In this document: piece after piece, positions 1 through 12,560 of the stretch
How positions within the stretch are numbered: the first letter of the stretch is position 1
Layout: the number at the start of each line of letters is the position of its first letter
DNA from: Coffea arabica
Taxonomy: Eukaryota > Streptophyta > Magnoliopsida > Gentianales > Rubiaceae
Direction of reading: 5' to 3'
Length of the DNA stretch: 64,000 nt
Assembly: GCF_036785885.1 (NCBI RefSeq)
Contig: NC_092317.1
Location: 2,978,501-3,042,500, forward strand
Notes under the pieces: generated by a model
What the model was told of the DNA's origin: nothing
Database searches by the model: none
What the model saw: only the letters and a program-made list of their open reading frames with translations
Translations under genes and position numbers: made by a program

Positions 1-39
1 TGGAAACTGTTCTACCTGCTTTAACTGCCCTAATTTCAC

Positions 40-1092
40 GGGATAATTTCAGAAACCTCCCTTGAGGTTTTCAGCAATTATAGAGAGCTCTCCTCAAGTT
101 TCAAAAATTACACCTACCTTCTTCGCTTCTAAGGTTAATGTAACAATATAGACCCAATAACTTATATTTTTTCACAAATATTCTAAAATACCCTTCTTCT
201 AGAGAACAAGACAAAACAAAACAAGGTTTAATCTTTAACTTCTTGTTCGTGGCATAGTCATTGAAGCACACAAAGTCTAATGAATCCAACTCATCTCAAA
301 ATTCATTACTTGCTAATTCTTGCCTAATGCAACTCACTACCATTACTACCAATACTAAACCAAAAAATGCTCTCATGTCCATAAGAGCATAATTCATCAT
401 TGCTCTAGCACTCTTAGAAATAGAGCCAAAATTCTACTTTCATAGTAAAACCACAATCAATAGGCAAATAAAAGAGATAATCAATTAGTTTTTTAATTGC
501 TAGATTTTTTTGCTTAACAAACATAATAGTCACTTCTTTATCTTCCAACTCTCAATTTCATTTTTTCCCTATATTGCTGCCACCTTTTTCATCTTCCCCT
601 AGTTTGACAATAAAATCCACTGTCTGCACCTTGTTAATTTGGTAACTTGAATTGGCTAACATTTGTAAAGAGTAAAATTTTTTTTAAAAAAATAAAGGGT
701 CTATAATTTTTATAGTAAGAAAGAGACAGAAAGACAAAAAAGTACAGATAAATTTTAGAAATGGTAAAAAATTGATGGTGGTGTGATTGGTAACAATGGA
801 GTGCAGTATTTGGCGAAAGAAAAAAACAGTTATAGGAGAAAAGAGAGGAGTGTGAAAGAGAGATGGAGGGAAGGAGGAAGAGATGAAAATTAGAAAATTG
901 ATAGAAATTATATTTTGAGATTAAAAAATGACAAGTAGAATAATAAGAAATATTTTTCGGTTTTAAATATCCCTTTATGAATTAAGTAGAGGACATTTTA
1001 GTCATTTAATTGAACTAAGAGAGGTCTATGTAATTATTGAAACCTCGGAGGAGCTGAGTGAAATTATCAGAGGAGGTTTCTGCAATTATCCC
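40..1092. mobile_element. Non-autonomous Mutator-like element (MULE), 1.05 kb
   Basis: Both ends carry the same inverted terminal sequence, beginning GGGATAATT and continuing with a CAGAAACCTCC block. The similarity runs inward for about 70 bp with small gaps. The element is flanked by TAATTTCAC (31-39) and TAATTTCAT (1093-1101), an 8 of 9 match, which fits the 9-bp target duplication of MULEs. The interior is AT-rich and shows no transposase-like reading frame, so it would need a transposase supplied in trans. The superfamily rests on the duplication length and TIR type, not on a protein match. Confidence 0.75.
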
Positions 1093-1101
1093 TAATTTCA
1101 T

Positions 1102-1702
1102 TGTCCCTAGATATATTTTGCTTGTCATTAATGCTTTGGTCCCTAAACTAGATGCTAAAACTTTCAAGCATCCGACCACTCTACGCCCTAACGCTTTGTT
1201 CTTCTCCCATTTAGATGGAGGGTAGAGCAGGAAAGGGGTTTGTTGGAGATTTGGGGATTGAAGCGTACGGTTTGTTATCAGGGGGAGAAAAAAGGATTCA
1301 CACACAACAATTTAAAGACACCCCATATTGGTTTCATCAAGTATAAGCCCCTCAATTTCTATTAGCCGGACAGCAGAGAGCAAAGAGATCAAAGCCAAAA
1401 CCAGCACCTGTGCTACAAGCTTGCTAGCAAGCATCAGAAACACAAGTGCTACAAACGGATTAACTAGTGAACCAGGACATTAGCGTAAACTTCTTTGATA
1501 GCAAGACTAATTCCTGTATAGCAATTTGTCATCTAAAGTAAATCTAAAAGTTCCAAGATTCATCAACCAAAAACCAAAAACAGAGAAATTAAATTGCAAG
1601 TCTCAGCTTTCTATTGTGTCATGCAGGGGGAGAAGATTGTAGCCTCTCATGACAAGCATGGTTTTTAAAACTAAAAGTCAAATGGCAAAGCAAACTGAAA
1701 AA
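1102..1702. other. Intergenic and 3' flank of H2A.Z
   Basis: No gene is seen between the MULE and the H2A.Z stop codon. The part nearest 1702 is the presumed 3' UTR of the minus-strand histone gene. The reading frame over 1015-1305 spans the MULE border and resembles no family I know. Confidence 0.6.
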
Positions 1703-3759
1703 CTACTCCTTGGAGGACTTGTTGATCAGGGACTTGTGGATGTGGGGGATAACTCCACCACCAGCAATTGTTCCTTTGATAAGGGTATCAAGTTCTTCAT
1801 CTCCGCGGATTGCAAGCTGTAAATGCCTCGGCGTAATACGCTTCACCTTGAGATCCTTGCTTGCATTCCCTGCTAACTCCAAAACTTCTGCAGTCAAATA
1901 CTCCAATATTGCTGCAGTATAAACTGCTGCTGTAGCTCCAACCCTTCCATTAGCAGCAACTCGAGTCTTAAGTTGACGATGAACTCGACCAACAGGAAAC
2001 TGCAGTTATTGCATTCAAAATAATAGAAATAAGAGGACTCGCACACTGCAATTCTTCCATGAGACCAAACAGGAAGAAAGACAATAAAAATGCCGAGGAT
2101 CTGGAACTATTTATGACCATAAAATAATAGACTCAAATACAAACAGCCAAAAAACACTTGCAGTCGTAACAATTTTTTTGCAGTCTTTTGGAAATCCATG
2201 CACTTGCAAGTCCATTATCATGGTAGGTCTACAACTAGATCTAGCATGCCTTGGTATACATGATACCAGTATGTACAGATAAATATCATCGGCTGACCAA
2301 TGTAAAGCATGTTCTACTATGACATAGTATACAAACTGAGAGTTACTTCAAAGGGAAAATTGTTCAAGCCATACCTTAAGCATATTGCTAACACATTCAA
2401 AAACATAAGCCATCAAGGCCACAAAAGGCTGTCTTAGGCAGGAAAAGAAAAATTTGTCTATTGTATCCTTCACCTTTAACTGTCCATTCAAACTCCAAAA
2501 CACTTGACTTTTCTCATGCTACATTTTCACCAATGTGTTTAAAGAAAAGGGGGTGCTGATATGCCTATTTATTTTAACCCTCGAGAAGGGCAAACCAAAC
2601 TGAGCATGGTAATTGTGGAAACATCCAAAGTAAGACTTTAACTAACAGATACCTCCAAAAATAATTTTTTGAAATTCGGATTCTGCATAATTGAGTATAA
2701 TGTCCACAAGGATGATGGCTATCCAACTTGTTACATTCTTGACCGTTAACAGTAGAAAAACGCCAACTAGTGATAATGGTTCAAAATTAGCACACACCAA
2801 CAGTTGGAGAGCCTTTCTCTCATTGATGCACTAAGTTTGGATAGCAAGTGTGAATGATGGTTTCAATTGTCATGATCCTAATCCATTCGCTATCATAATT
2901 CTCCCAATGTGCTTCCACATTAAACCAAAAACTAAAACACAATAGACAATTCCAAATTGAATGACTTATCCCGTAAGGCATCAAGAACTTCAAACCAGTC
3001 ACCTCAAAGCTCCTTAGATAAATCAAACCAAAATAATCACGTTGCACAACCTACCGAAAAATGTGAAAGCCAGAATTATTACTCACGAATTAATAGGTAT
3101 TATTATTACCCTTGACAGGGCCACCTTATTATCTAATTTTCCAAAGGCAAAAAAGATACACTAACACTACAGAGAAAGTACACAAACAAGAGCTAGAATG
3201 TGAAGATAGTCCGTCCTCTAAACCTTTACTTATTTTTAGAAGAACATGATAGCTATAACCACTAACCATAGATTAACGATTACAGATGTTGACTGCTACC
3301 ATCTTGTCGAATCTTAAACTCATTGACCGCGACACACTTGCCACATCAAATGGTCTCTAAAGGCAGCAAATATTACACTGACAATCCTAAAAAAGCGAAT
3401 CCTCCTACTTTCTACTTAGTTAATGATGAAAAGACGAAGGTATGAATGTAATTTCTGATTATAAAGTAGGAAACTATGGAGCTAAAACCGATCATAGCAC
3501 AAATTTAAAGTTGCAATATCCAATTAAAAGGGTTAAAAAAAAAAAAGAGCAAATGATCGGACTTTTCAAACCCTAGCACAGAAAAACTCATCTGGATTAA
3601 AAAACGTCAACAAATACTTTTATATGGGGTAAAGTCAAGAGCGAAGAAGGGGGTGAGGACCTGGAGACCAGCGCGAGAGGAACGAGAGACAGGCTTCTTC
3701 TTGTCCTTATCCTTGTTCAATTTCCCCGTTATCAAACCCTTTGCTCCTTTCCCCGACAT
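1703..3759 (-). CDS. Histone H2A.Z variant (131 aa, 2 exons)
   Basis: Exon 1 is 3759-3661 (33 codons from MSGKGAKGL to AGLQ) and exon 2 is 1999-1703 (98 codons plus TAG). They are joined by a 1.66-kb phase-0 intron with GT at 3660-3659 and AG at 2001-2000. The joined protein carries the full H2A.Z fold: the [11 protein letters not shown] alpha-1 start, the [15 protein letters not shown] alpha-2 helix, and the acidic DEELDTL segment that extends the nucleosome acidic patch. It also has the H2A.Z docking region [16 protein letters not shown], and ends in NKSSKE rather than an H2A.X SQEF tail or an H2A.W SPKK tail. In plants H2A.Z is deposited by SWR1 and marks promoters and responsive gene bodies. 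The Lys-rich N-terminus is the expected acetylated tail. A telo-box lies directly upstream of the start. The gene looks intact. Which paralogue it is (HTA8, HTA9 or HTA11 type) cannot be told from one copy. Confidence 0.97.
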
Positions 3760-3763
3760 TTTA

Positions 3764-3771
3764 AAACCCTA
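3764..3771 (-). promoter_or_regulatory. Telo-box upstream of H2A.Z
   Basis: AAACCCTA on the plus strand lies 5 bp upstream of the H2A.Z start codon, in the leader. Telo-boxes are common in promoters and leaders of plant genes active in dividing cells. Function here is inferred from the motif and its position only. Confidence 0.45.
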
Positions 3772-4895
3772 GTTTAGCTTCTAAGAAACAACCGATTCTG
3801 ATTTTTGACAGAATTTTTAAGCTTCGAGGCGCGGTTAACTGATGATTGGGAGCAATTGCAGAGCTAAGCGAAGGAGGAGAAATTCGGAGTGGCGACTTTG
3901 GATCGGGGTCGACGTGCAACGATGAGAATTATTTTTTATTTCTGGAAGATTTGTATTACTCAACTACCCTTATGCTTTTGTAAGAATTACTTGCAAGGGA
4001 TTTCAATCCTACGTGGATTTTTTTTTGGGTGTATAGATAAATGCAGAGGCGGCCAAAGTATCAACTAATCATCGTGGGCCACGTTATCAACTTAACATCA
4101 AAGTATGTTGCTTTTTGGGGTATTAGTCGCCACGTCAAGATGGAGTTTCAATGACAGCAAACAGCCCATTCGGCCCTCCAACTTTTAACCATCTCATACT
4201 TTTGTTTTGATTCTCTAACTAACTAATACTACTAGCATTTTAGCCTTTTGAATTTTACATCAAAAGAATGGGTAAGGATTATAATATGTCTTTTTTTTTT
4301 TGGCCAAGAAATATTATTATATTACTCTTATTGATCGGCAGAGAAATTGCACACAAGTCAAGAAACCGAATACATCCTAGCCAACGCCCAATTGTTTTGG
4401 TTTTGGGGTGCATGAATGAAACCTTGCTCCGACTATACCCACAACCTCACGAAAGAGTACAATAATAATAATGTCAATTTATTTATGATAAAGCTAAAGT
4501 TCAGCTATGAAAGGCAATGGCAAGCCAAGAACACGCGATCGATCATCCTCTCCTCCGAGCTTTTTCACTAAATTGCCATGCTGAAAGAAGATTATGATAT
4601 ATGGGGCTGATGTTGAACTTGACTGCATCGTTAAGTTCTGGTTATCAAACTTTGGTATCATTGAAAGCAGATGGCAATTATGAGACTGAGATGTACCAGC
4701 ATCTCTCTCTGCCCACACGAATAGGCAAAACATGCAGGGAAGAGAAAAAACGCAGAAATAAAAAAAAGTGCACTTCAAAACATATTTTTATTTTTTCTGA
4801 AAAAAAGCCCGATAATATATAAATATCCAAGGCATACACAACTAGCCTATCAGGTAACACCTTAAGACAAAAGACACTTGTACTGTAGAGTATAG
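3772..4895. other. H2A.Z upstream region and STRAP 3' flank
   Basis: This 1.1-kb gap holds the H2A.Z promoter (right of 3772, read leftwards) and the presumed 3' UTR of the STRAP-like gene (just left of 4896). Short frames near 4268 and 4494-4860 overlap each other on both strands and look like nothing known. No further gene is supported. Confidence 0.55.
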
Positions 4896-7800
4896 TCAGA
4901 CGCCTTTCTCCACTCCTTCAGCAGGCTCCTTTACTTCGGTAAGATTGATCCCCTCAACCATTTCGGCTACATCTTCGGCCGCATCATCCTTCACCTTGTC
5001 ACTGGGTCCATTTGCCAAATTTGTCTCCTCCTCGTTTTGATTCAATATCTGCCATATTCTAATAGTCCCATCTTCAGAGCCAGAAGCATAAGATTCACCC
5101 CCTGGAGAGAACCGGACACAGTGCACAGGACCATGATGACCCTTATTGCAGGCTATAACAACACAAGATACAATTAGAATTAGGGTTCCATGTAATTCCA
5201 GCAGAAGTACAAAACCAGGTTTAATCTTTCCAAAGATCAATAGTACGATGTCTAAACTTAGAAACTTTTATTGCAGAATTTTATTATCACTTGCAAACTC
5301 CAATACTAGGAACAAAATTAGTAGCAATTGAAGATGACGTTAGAACTTAGCTGTAATCCTATTATAGTAGTACTTCAAAAACGGCCACAGAAAAAGCATT
5401 TAAAAGCTTTTCAGGTTTCGAACGCTCTAGATACACCATGTTGTTGTCACTAAAACGGCATCAAACATTACTTTCTTATCCTAATCGCTGCTTGTCCTAA
5501 TACTTAGCAATTCCATCCCCCTTAAAGCACTCGGGTACCAAAATGAAACAATGACATGAGAACACAAACGGACCATAAAACTTGAAACAACAACTTCCAC
5601 ACTATACAACGAAAGAAGCATAGCAGCAGGAGACCAAATGGTGTGTCTGAAACAGGCAGATTTATTTGACTGCCTACCAATCGCATTTAAGGCATTATCT
5701 TTTGCCATAGTCCCCACAAACCAAGAGAACTCCATATTAGACGAAAATACAGAGAAAGAGAAGGGTCAAATAAAAGGGACCCCCACCCACAAAGAATGAG
5801 GCATTGGATTCGACCCAACTTCTATCATCCTCTACTAAGAGAGGATGCAGCAAGCACTGTACAAGGTCAAAGATTCATACCAATTTCTGCACCAGTGTGA
5901 AAATCAAAGACATGAACCCACATGTCTTCACCTCCAGCAACAAACTTATTCCCAAATCTGGGTTCCAAGGAAGCTGATTCCATATTGCAAGGCATGTCAT
6001 AACTCCTCACCAATCCAAAGCTGGTCAACAAATAAACAAATCATCGGCCATACCAAATCAAAAGATAGCAGAAGCCATGATTGACAAATTTGCTTCAGTA
6101 TACAAATTAGTAAGCTAACGTACTGATTTGCATCCCAAAACTTAACAGTGGAACCATCGACTGTTGTTATATAGCGGCCATCATGACTCACTTCAGTACT
6201 AGTTACAGCTGACTTGGTCTCGAGTGTTCTGACAATTTTTCCACTTCTGACATCCCATAACCTACAGCACAATTGTTATGTAAAATGATAAAACTAAAGA
6301 ACTTGCACAATAAGTCAAAAACTTCAATGATGACAGTTGAAACTCTTAAAAAAGGGATCAAGAATAACACCCAACTTCAAACAGAGAAAATTCAAGCGAC
6401 TAAAATGTGCAGATGGTGTTACCAGCACATAATTAGAATCCAATTCGAAATCTATTGAAAAAACAAAGAAGGCAAGCAAACCACATCCAAAAGGTAAAAG
6501 AAAAAGGTCCCCTGAAAAAGGCTGCTTCAATTCTTCTCTTTTCTGTGTGCAACAGGGAGAGGGGGGATTGTGAAAAATTTTAGTATTTCATCTCACCTGG
6601 CAAACTTTGCCAGGAAAGTTTATACCAAAAAAAAAGGTAAGGTAACAGCTCGAAGAATCTTTTCCTCTTTCCTAATGTTCTTTTCACCAGAATTAGGGAT
6701 GTGTTAGAATTATCTCACTACATATGTTCTATCGAACAATAATACTGACTAATTTGGTTCTAAAATGTTTATCCATCTAGGTTCTCATGCAAAGTTTAAA
6801 TAAAGTAGGGAAAGAATTATAGCTAACCACAACAAACACCTAAGAACCTGGGGTGGAGTACATCATCTATTATTTTTCATCCACATACCTCACACCACCG
6901 ATATCCGTGCATGAACTTAATATACTTTGGTCGCTATGAAGCCATGCAAGAGTTCTAACTGAACCAGGAGAATCATGAACTTCCCTTGGTGGTGCATCTG
7001 GTTGGTTTAAGTCATATATTCGAAGAATCTTTTCAAAACCACCAGTGAGTAGTAGGTGTGTATCCTGCAAGAGCATCAAAAGTCAATTTTGTCAATGTCT
7101 TAAAAATCTTACAGGGTATACTGAACTAAAATATTATTGCACTTGCTTATTTGCGTAATGAATAAGACATGCACTAAGGGCTTGACATTTCTTAGGATAA
7201 GCAAGAAAAGATTACCAATGGTTCATACTCAAGGAAGGGAAACACCCCTAACTTATAAAAGCACCACAAAAAGTTCTATAAGCATAAACCTGGAAGGTAG
7301 GTCCTCAAAAGGCTTCATGAGCAAAAGGATCAAAAGATATCAAATTATAGCAAATACTGATAAAAAAATGTATGTTAACTAGGCCACCTTTAAGGTTCTA
7401 TGAACTTCTTTAACATGACATGCTTAGAACTATTTGAAGCTTTCCACATCATCAAGTCCGTCTTCTAGTTGAACTTTATGCTAGAAAAAATGAAGCTTTT
7501 AACAAACTACAACGTATCCAAAAATAGTTGCAATATTTAGCACTTGAAGATATACCAACCAAGAAAGTGTGTGCTTTAAGGAAAAGAATATATCAACTAA
7601 AAAGTCACAAGCCCCACAATCCAGTCAATTAAAGAGAAGAACATTCTCAAAAGCTCCAAATGCTACAGTCCAACTAGAAACATGAATGATATTTGAGAAA
7701 CTCTTAACAGGTTTAAAAACTACACATACTCATTTACTTAGGGCAGAAGGACGACCTAAAACTACCTCCCTGCTCAAGTTAATGGAAAATGCATAGGGAC

Positions 7801-10219
7801 AACAGCAACTCAAATTTTCACAAGCAAAAACATTACAGCAATAGGGAAGGCAAACCCAAACAAGCAGCTAGTATACAGCAAAAGAAGAATTGCTCAGAAT
7901 GATAGTCAGCTCAATACAAAATGCTTGAAACGTAATTGCCTCAAGACGTCAAGTAACAACCAGTCACCTCTGAAAAGGAGCATGCCCGAACTATGTGTTT
8001 GTGCTCAAATGAATGCAATTCATCCCCACTTAATGCATCCCATAGTTTCCTGTAAAAAACAGTCAGCATTTATGAACAGAAAATGTACACTGCCAACCCT
8101 ACAGCTCTCGACCACAATTCTAGAATATAAGACATCACATAAGCATGTTGGATGCTGATGATTTTGTTCTGCTGTCAAAAAGGCTTTCACACAAATAATT
8201 ATTCAATTGAAACTATTTGAGTCAGGAAAACGATTTACTCTAATTTCAGGAAAAAAAAAAAGCAATCATTACCTTATGAGAACACATTAGATAAGATACT
8301 TGCATCCCAGAAATCAAAGAGAAACAGAAACAGCTACTTACGCACTGAAATCAGCAGATGCAGATGCAGCACGTAGAGCAGGTTTATCCAAACAACAACT
8401 CCAAACTGCACCTTTATGCCCTTGAAAGGTTCCAATCCAATCACCAGTCTCTCCATTTCTCAACATTGGATTGGAATCTGACATGAAAATAAACTAGTAA
8501 TTAACCACAGTCTATTCTCTTATACTCAATAACCTTTTAACTGAATACAATAACAACCATCTCTTGACAATATTGCTTTATACTTTCAGATAACAGGTTT
8601 CATAACAAAACCTCGCCATCCCTACTTCTGGATTATTTTTTAATTTTTTTTAAAAGGAGTTCTATACTGTACCATCAAAATCAAAATCAACATTCATTTT
8701 CATGAAAACCTAACAGTAGTTTTTGGTCAAGTGTCGAGTATTCAAATGTCAAATGACCAGGATAAATGTTTCTTGGTATACCACTAGGAACATGATAAAA
8801 AAGATACAAAGATAAATCTGCATAAGTAAATCTTGGAAGCCATTGGTAAGTATCTTGGCAAGTCACTTAATCATACCTGACCTAAAAAATATCATTTCAT
8901 TTTACTGGTCACAACCCATAGCAAGTTGAGAGGCCAAAATGCCACACCTCATTATCATAGCTCAGTGAATCACACTTGCTTGCGATATATATACTGCCCA
9001 ATATGTAATAGAAAGAGACCTCCCCAACAAGTGAAAAAAAGTAATCAGACATCAAGAAAATTGATTGCGAGTAAGTATTTGGGGTCTGGAGATTACAAAA
9101 AGGAGCTTACACAGTCATTCAAACGTTACTTACACTCATGATAGCAACAGACTGGCTGTATATTTCATGGCTAGAAACAGTAGCTAGTTCCAAGTACGAA
9201 TTGGTACAAATGACCGTGATATCATGGACCAAAAGGGTTAAATTAAAAAAATCTTAAGGTAGTTATGAGAATTAGAACATGTCGTGTAGGTGCAACTGAA
9301 GACAAAGGACTTGATAAATAGACAAATAAAAAGAGATGGCCAAAAAGGTTCTTTCTGGAAAGATTACTGTAACTTTTTACAATTAGCTGCAATTTCAAAT
9401 TGGAATGGTGAACTCCCTACTACATCTGCCTATAAGCTGACTTTGACATGAATACTGAGCAAGTGAAAGACAAACTGGACCTGGTTATGAAAATAACAGG
9501 ACCTAACGATAAAGATATCATAGCGATGGCAATTACTGCTAAAGCCCAACCTAAATCCCAACTCTACAAAATAAAGAAAACCAAAGAATTCAATTCGCCA
9601 AGGATTCGAGCAAGGATATTGAGACTGAAGTACATATCCTTTCAGAATGCCCAAAAGCCTAATGGTCGGACAAATTTGTTAGCTCAGGAAGCTGCAAATG
9701 AACAAGATTTGCTCAATTTACAAGAATGGGTAAGTGTGAATATGAAGGAAAGGCTAGAGATTAGGTCGGTGCTATCCGTTTCCTTTCTTTTAATTCTGGT
9801 AGCAATTAACTGGGAATGCTTTTGAATACTCATTTGCGTAATTAGCTGGGAATCCTTTTGAATATTCATTTGCTTGGATAGTTGGAAGGAAGAGAACATA
9901 GAGGCCATCAAACGTCAAAGCAGTAATCCATTCATTATAATTCTCCTAACCATTAACTAGCAGGGGAAACCAGATTGCTAAAATGTACACACAAATATGA
10001 TGAACTTGTAAAATTCGTATCAACAAACTAGATTGCTCAACTAAAACCGGGAACTAGTGTTCAAATTCATATGTCTAAATAATTCTGGAAAAAGGAATTA
10101 CCCTTGCTCGCACTAATGAGGAAGAACCCATCTGGAGTAATTGGGCTGTAAAACAAATCCACAACCGGACGAGAATGACCATGGCAAACAAGGGGAGCAG
10201 CACCCTTTTTCTTATCCAT
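4896..10219 (-). CDS. WD40-repeat protein, STRAP (serine-threonine kinase receptor-associated protein) homologue, 348 aa
   Basis: Seven exons join in frame: 10219-10102, 8477-8342, 8049-7968, 7064-6889, 6261-6124, 6020-5881 and 5152-4896. All introns are GT-AG. The product begins [20 protein letters not shown] and contains successive WD40 blades with Trp-Asp-type ends (KLWD, RIYD, LWD, KFWD, HVFD, RIW). Diagnostic STRAP segments are [29 protein letters not shown] and [11 protein letters not shown]. The last exon adds an acidic Glu/Asp-rich tail of about 55 residues. Animal STRAP binds the SMN complex and TGF-beta receptors. The plant protein is known mainly as a conserved WD40 scaffold, so its partner here is not established. 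Intron 1 is 1.6 kb. The 5' end is set by the first in-frame ATG ahead of the conserved CHGHSRPV motif. The gene appears intact. Confidence 0.95.
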
Positions 10220-10958
10220 TACTTAACCGATCCAGCGAAAAAGAAAAAAAAAATGAAAGAAAATTATAACTTTTTTCTGTAAAAGTGTATCTTTTTCAAA
10301 TTCAAAAAAAATCTAAAGTCCAAATTATTTAACCAGAAAATCACACAAATTCCCTGATCCCAAATCAATCACTTGTAATACCACCACAGCAATCACTTGT
10401 AATACCACCTCTTTTTTCCCCACTCTTAATACAGTGACAATTGACCCCTAAAAAACCCACAATTGCCTCCGCAAATTAAACCCCAAAAAAAAAAGTTTTT
10501 TCTACCTTTTAGATTTTGATTTTTTTATCATACACAGCAAAATCAGCTATACGTATACTGGCGTACATGATTCGTCAGTATAACAACGATTGGTGGCAAA
10601 TTAAAACAGGAAGAAACCCTAATCAGAGGATAATTCAATTAAGTTGTGATTGGATTTACACCTCCTAATCAGATCAAGTTTTATTTGTGAAAGAAAAGGG
10701 AAAAAATAAAAAGAAAAAAAATACTCTAAAAATTCACACTACATAACTAGATGTAGGGCTGGGCGCAAAGCAGCTTGAGAGGCGAATGGTTGCCTTTTAT
10801 ACAGTCGAGAAATTCGTCAGAGTGTTGCCTTTTTTCCAAAATAAAAAATTTGTGATTTTATAAGAAGAAACCTTAATTTCTTATCAAATTATGGACTTAC
10901 CCAGGAAAAGCTGTCTGGCTGGAATGGAAAAAGGAAAAATAATAATGAGTCGCACATA
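10220..10958. other. STRAP upstream region with telo-box
   Basis: This is the AT-rich 5' flank of the minus-strand STRAP-like gene. AAACCCTA at 10614-10621 is a telo-box, about 400 bp from the start codon. No separate gene is seen. Confidence 0.5.
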
Positions 10959-12141
10959 TCCTTATACTATATAAGATTGAGTTTTGGTCAAAGAGTAGGT
11001 TGGATTTCAACCGCATAGGTGGGGCTTTTTGGAAATGTAAAATGTTGTGTATTAATTTAAAAACTTTAGGTACAAGTTAACGAAGTATGTATTTGGATAT
11101 GTTTACTGAAATGACCCCATTTTAATACATTTAAAGTTGTCATTGATGAGCCATCTGGGTATTGATGGAATGTGTAATTAGTGTGCAACCGTTTTTGCAT
11201 TATGTACAACCCATATATACTTGTGTGTTGGTGTAATTACCGGAATATTTCTTAACTACCAATAATTCCGCTTTTCAACTGCAAATAACCGTTTGAGATG
11301 TTGCTTTGTCTAAAACATTTGAATGGCAATCGGATTTAGGAAATGAACCAATGATTTCTCTATCAATGGCAGAAACTCATTTCTCTATCATTTATAATCT
11401 GCATTTATGAGTCACAAACGTTGGTCATTTTATTCCCTTTCAGTTTCAGGAGTTAAGTTTTCCCTTTTTGCCTTTGTCTACAACGATTTGCCTCATCGTT
11501 TTCTCTTCCATCCGAGCTCAACTCTGAAATTACCTATTATTTCGTCATTAATTACATCCAATTCAATTGCCGAACCGTTGGTATCTTAATGTCTAAACGG
11601 TTGATTATCAGTTTCTCCCTGTTCGCATTTTAGGATTGAGATAATTCTATCTGGCTTCATACTAATCAGCTCATAATGCTCTTCAGTCCCAACTACTCTT
11701 GGTGGTTCAACGTGAGATTAGATTTCACCGCCCCCAATTTTTCAGTTTCTCCCTTAATTTTGTCGGTGTGTTTTTAGTACCTACAATTAGCGACTCTTAT
11801 CGCGTTGCCTAACCGCAATATAGCATTTTTCGCGTAACCTAACCCTAATTGGTCTGGGTTGGTTATAATCTTATAGGTTTGGAGCAACAGCAAGAAAGAG
11901 TTCTCGGTGGGGATTCCGGAATAAGGTTAGTTTTCTGTGTTGCTCTGCCTTTCTGCATTATCAACGACCTTCAATTTGACACAGTTTTATTGTAATACTG
12001 TGTGAATTGATTGATTATATCGTTTATCTTTTCATACTCAGTTTTATTTATTCTCACAATGTACTATCATTTGTTCAACAAAAAAACTTCCTTCCTCACA
12101 GGTACTAAACACCCGCGCAATGCGCGGGCACTCCTCCCTAG
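10959..12141 (+). mobile_element. Non-autonomous Helitron, 1.18 kb
   Basis: The 5' end starts TCCTTATACTATATAAG after an A (10958). The 3' end has the hairpin CCCGCGCAATGCGCGGG (12112-12128), followed after 9 bases by the terminal CTAG (12138-12141) and then a host T (12142). This is the Helitron signature: 5' TC, a GC-rich hairpin roughly ten bases before CTRR, insertion between A and T, and no target duplication or inverted ends. No Rep-helicase frame is present, so it depends on an autonomous partner. The interior contains a leader-like stretch with AACCTAACCCTAA near 11840 that could be captured host sequence, but I could not identify its source. Confidence 0.8.
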
Positions 12142-12189
12142 TTAACTCGATATATTCAGGAGTGGTTGAAATTTTTGAGTCACTTACAA

Positions 12190-12335
12190 GTCTCCAATAT
12201 TTAATGTGTTGGGATAGTAAATTATTTGAGATAATTTTTTTAAAAAAGATACTATAGCATTTTTTTAATGTGTTGTATGTGAAATAAAAAAATAATTGAA
12301 AAATGTGTTGATAATGCAAGTAAGTCAGTGTGTGT
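12190..12335 (+). repeat. Dispersed AT-rich repeat, copy 1
   Basis: This copy shares an ordered set of words with copies near 12395, 30433 and 62195: a Trp-codon-like GGATA start, ATTATTTGA, then ACTATAGCA, TGTATGTGA and ATAAAAAG, with a GTGTTGATAATGCAAG end. The order and spacing suggest a MITE-like family of roughly 150-170 bp. Ends are not sharp enough to call terminal repeats or a target duplication. Confidence 0.5.
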
Positions 12336-12394
12336 AAATAAAATAAAAATAATGTGTAATCTGAATTTTTGACTTGGGTTGTAAGGTTTATTTA

Positions 12395-12560
12395 CTATCA
12401 TATGTTTGGATAAAAGATTATTGAAAATATTATTTGAAATAAATACTATAACATTTTTTATAATACAATATATGAATGTTAAATAAAAGGTGATTGAAAA
12501 GATAAAATATAAAATTAAAATTAAAAATATGCTTATAATGCAAATAAATGATTTATTTTT
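12395..12560 (+). repeat. Dispersed AT-rich repeat, copy 2
   Basis: A second diverged copy in the same orientation, 60 bp after copy 1. It starts TTTGGATAAAAGATTATTG and shows the same ordered blocks (ACTATAACA, then ATAAAAGGTGATTGAAA, then CTTATAATGCAAATAA). Confidence 0.5.

Noticed and set aside
9448-9825. 125-residue plus-strand frame within STRAP intron 1
   Set aside because: No domain, low-complexity Lys/Ile-rich composition, and it lies antisense inside an intron whose splice sites are well supported.
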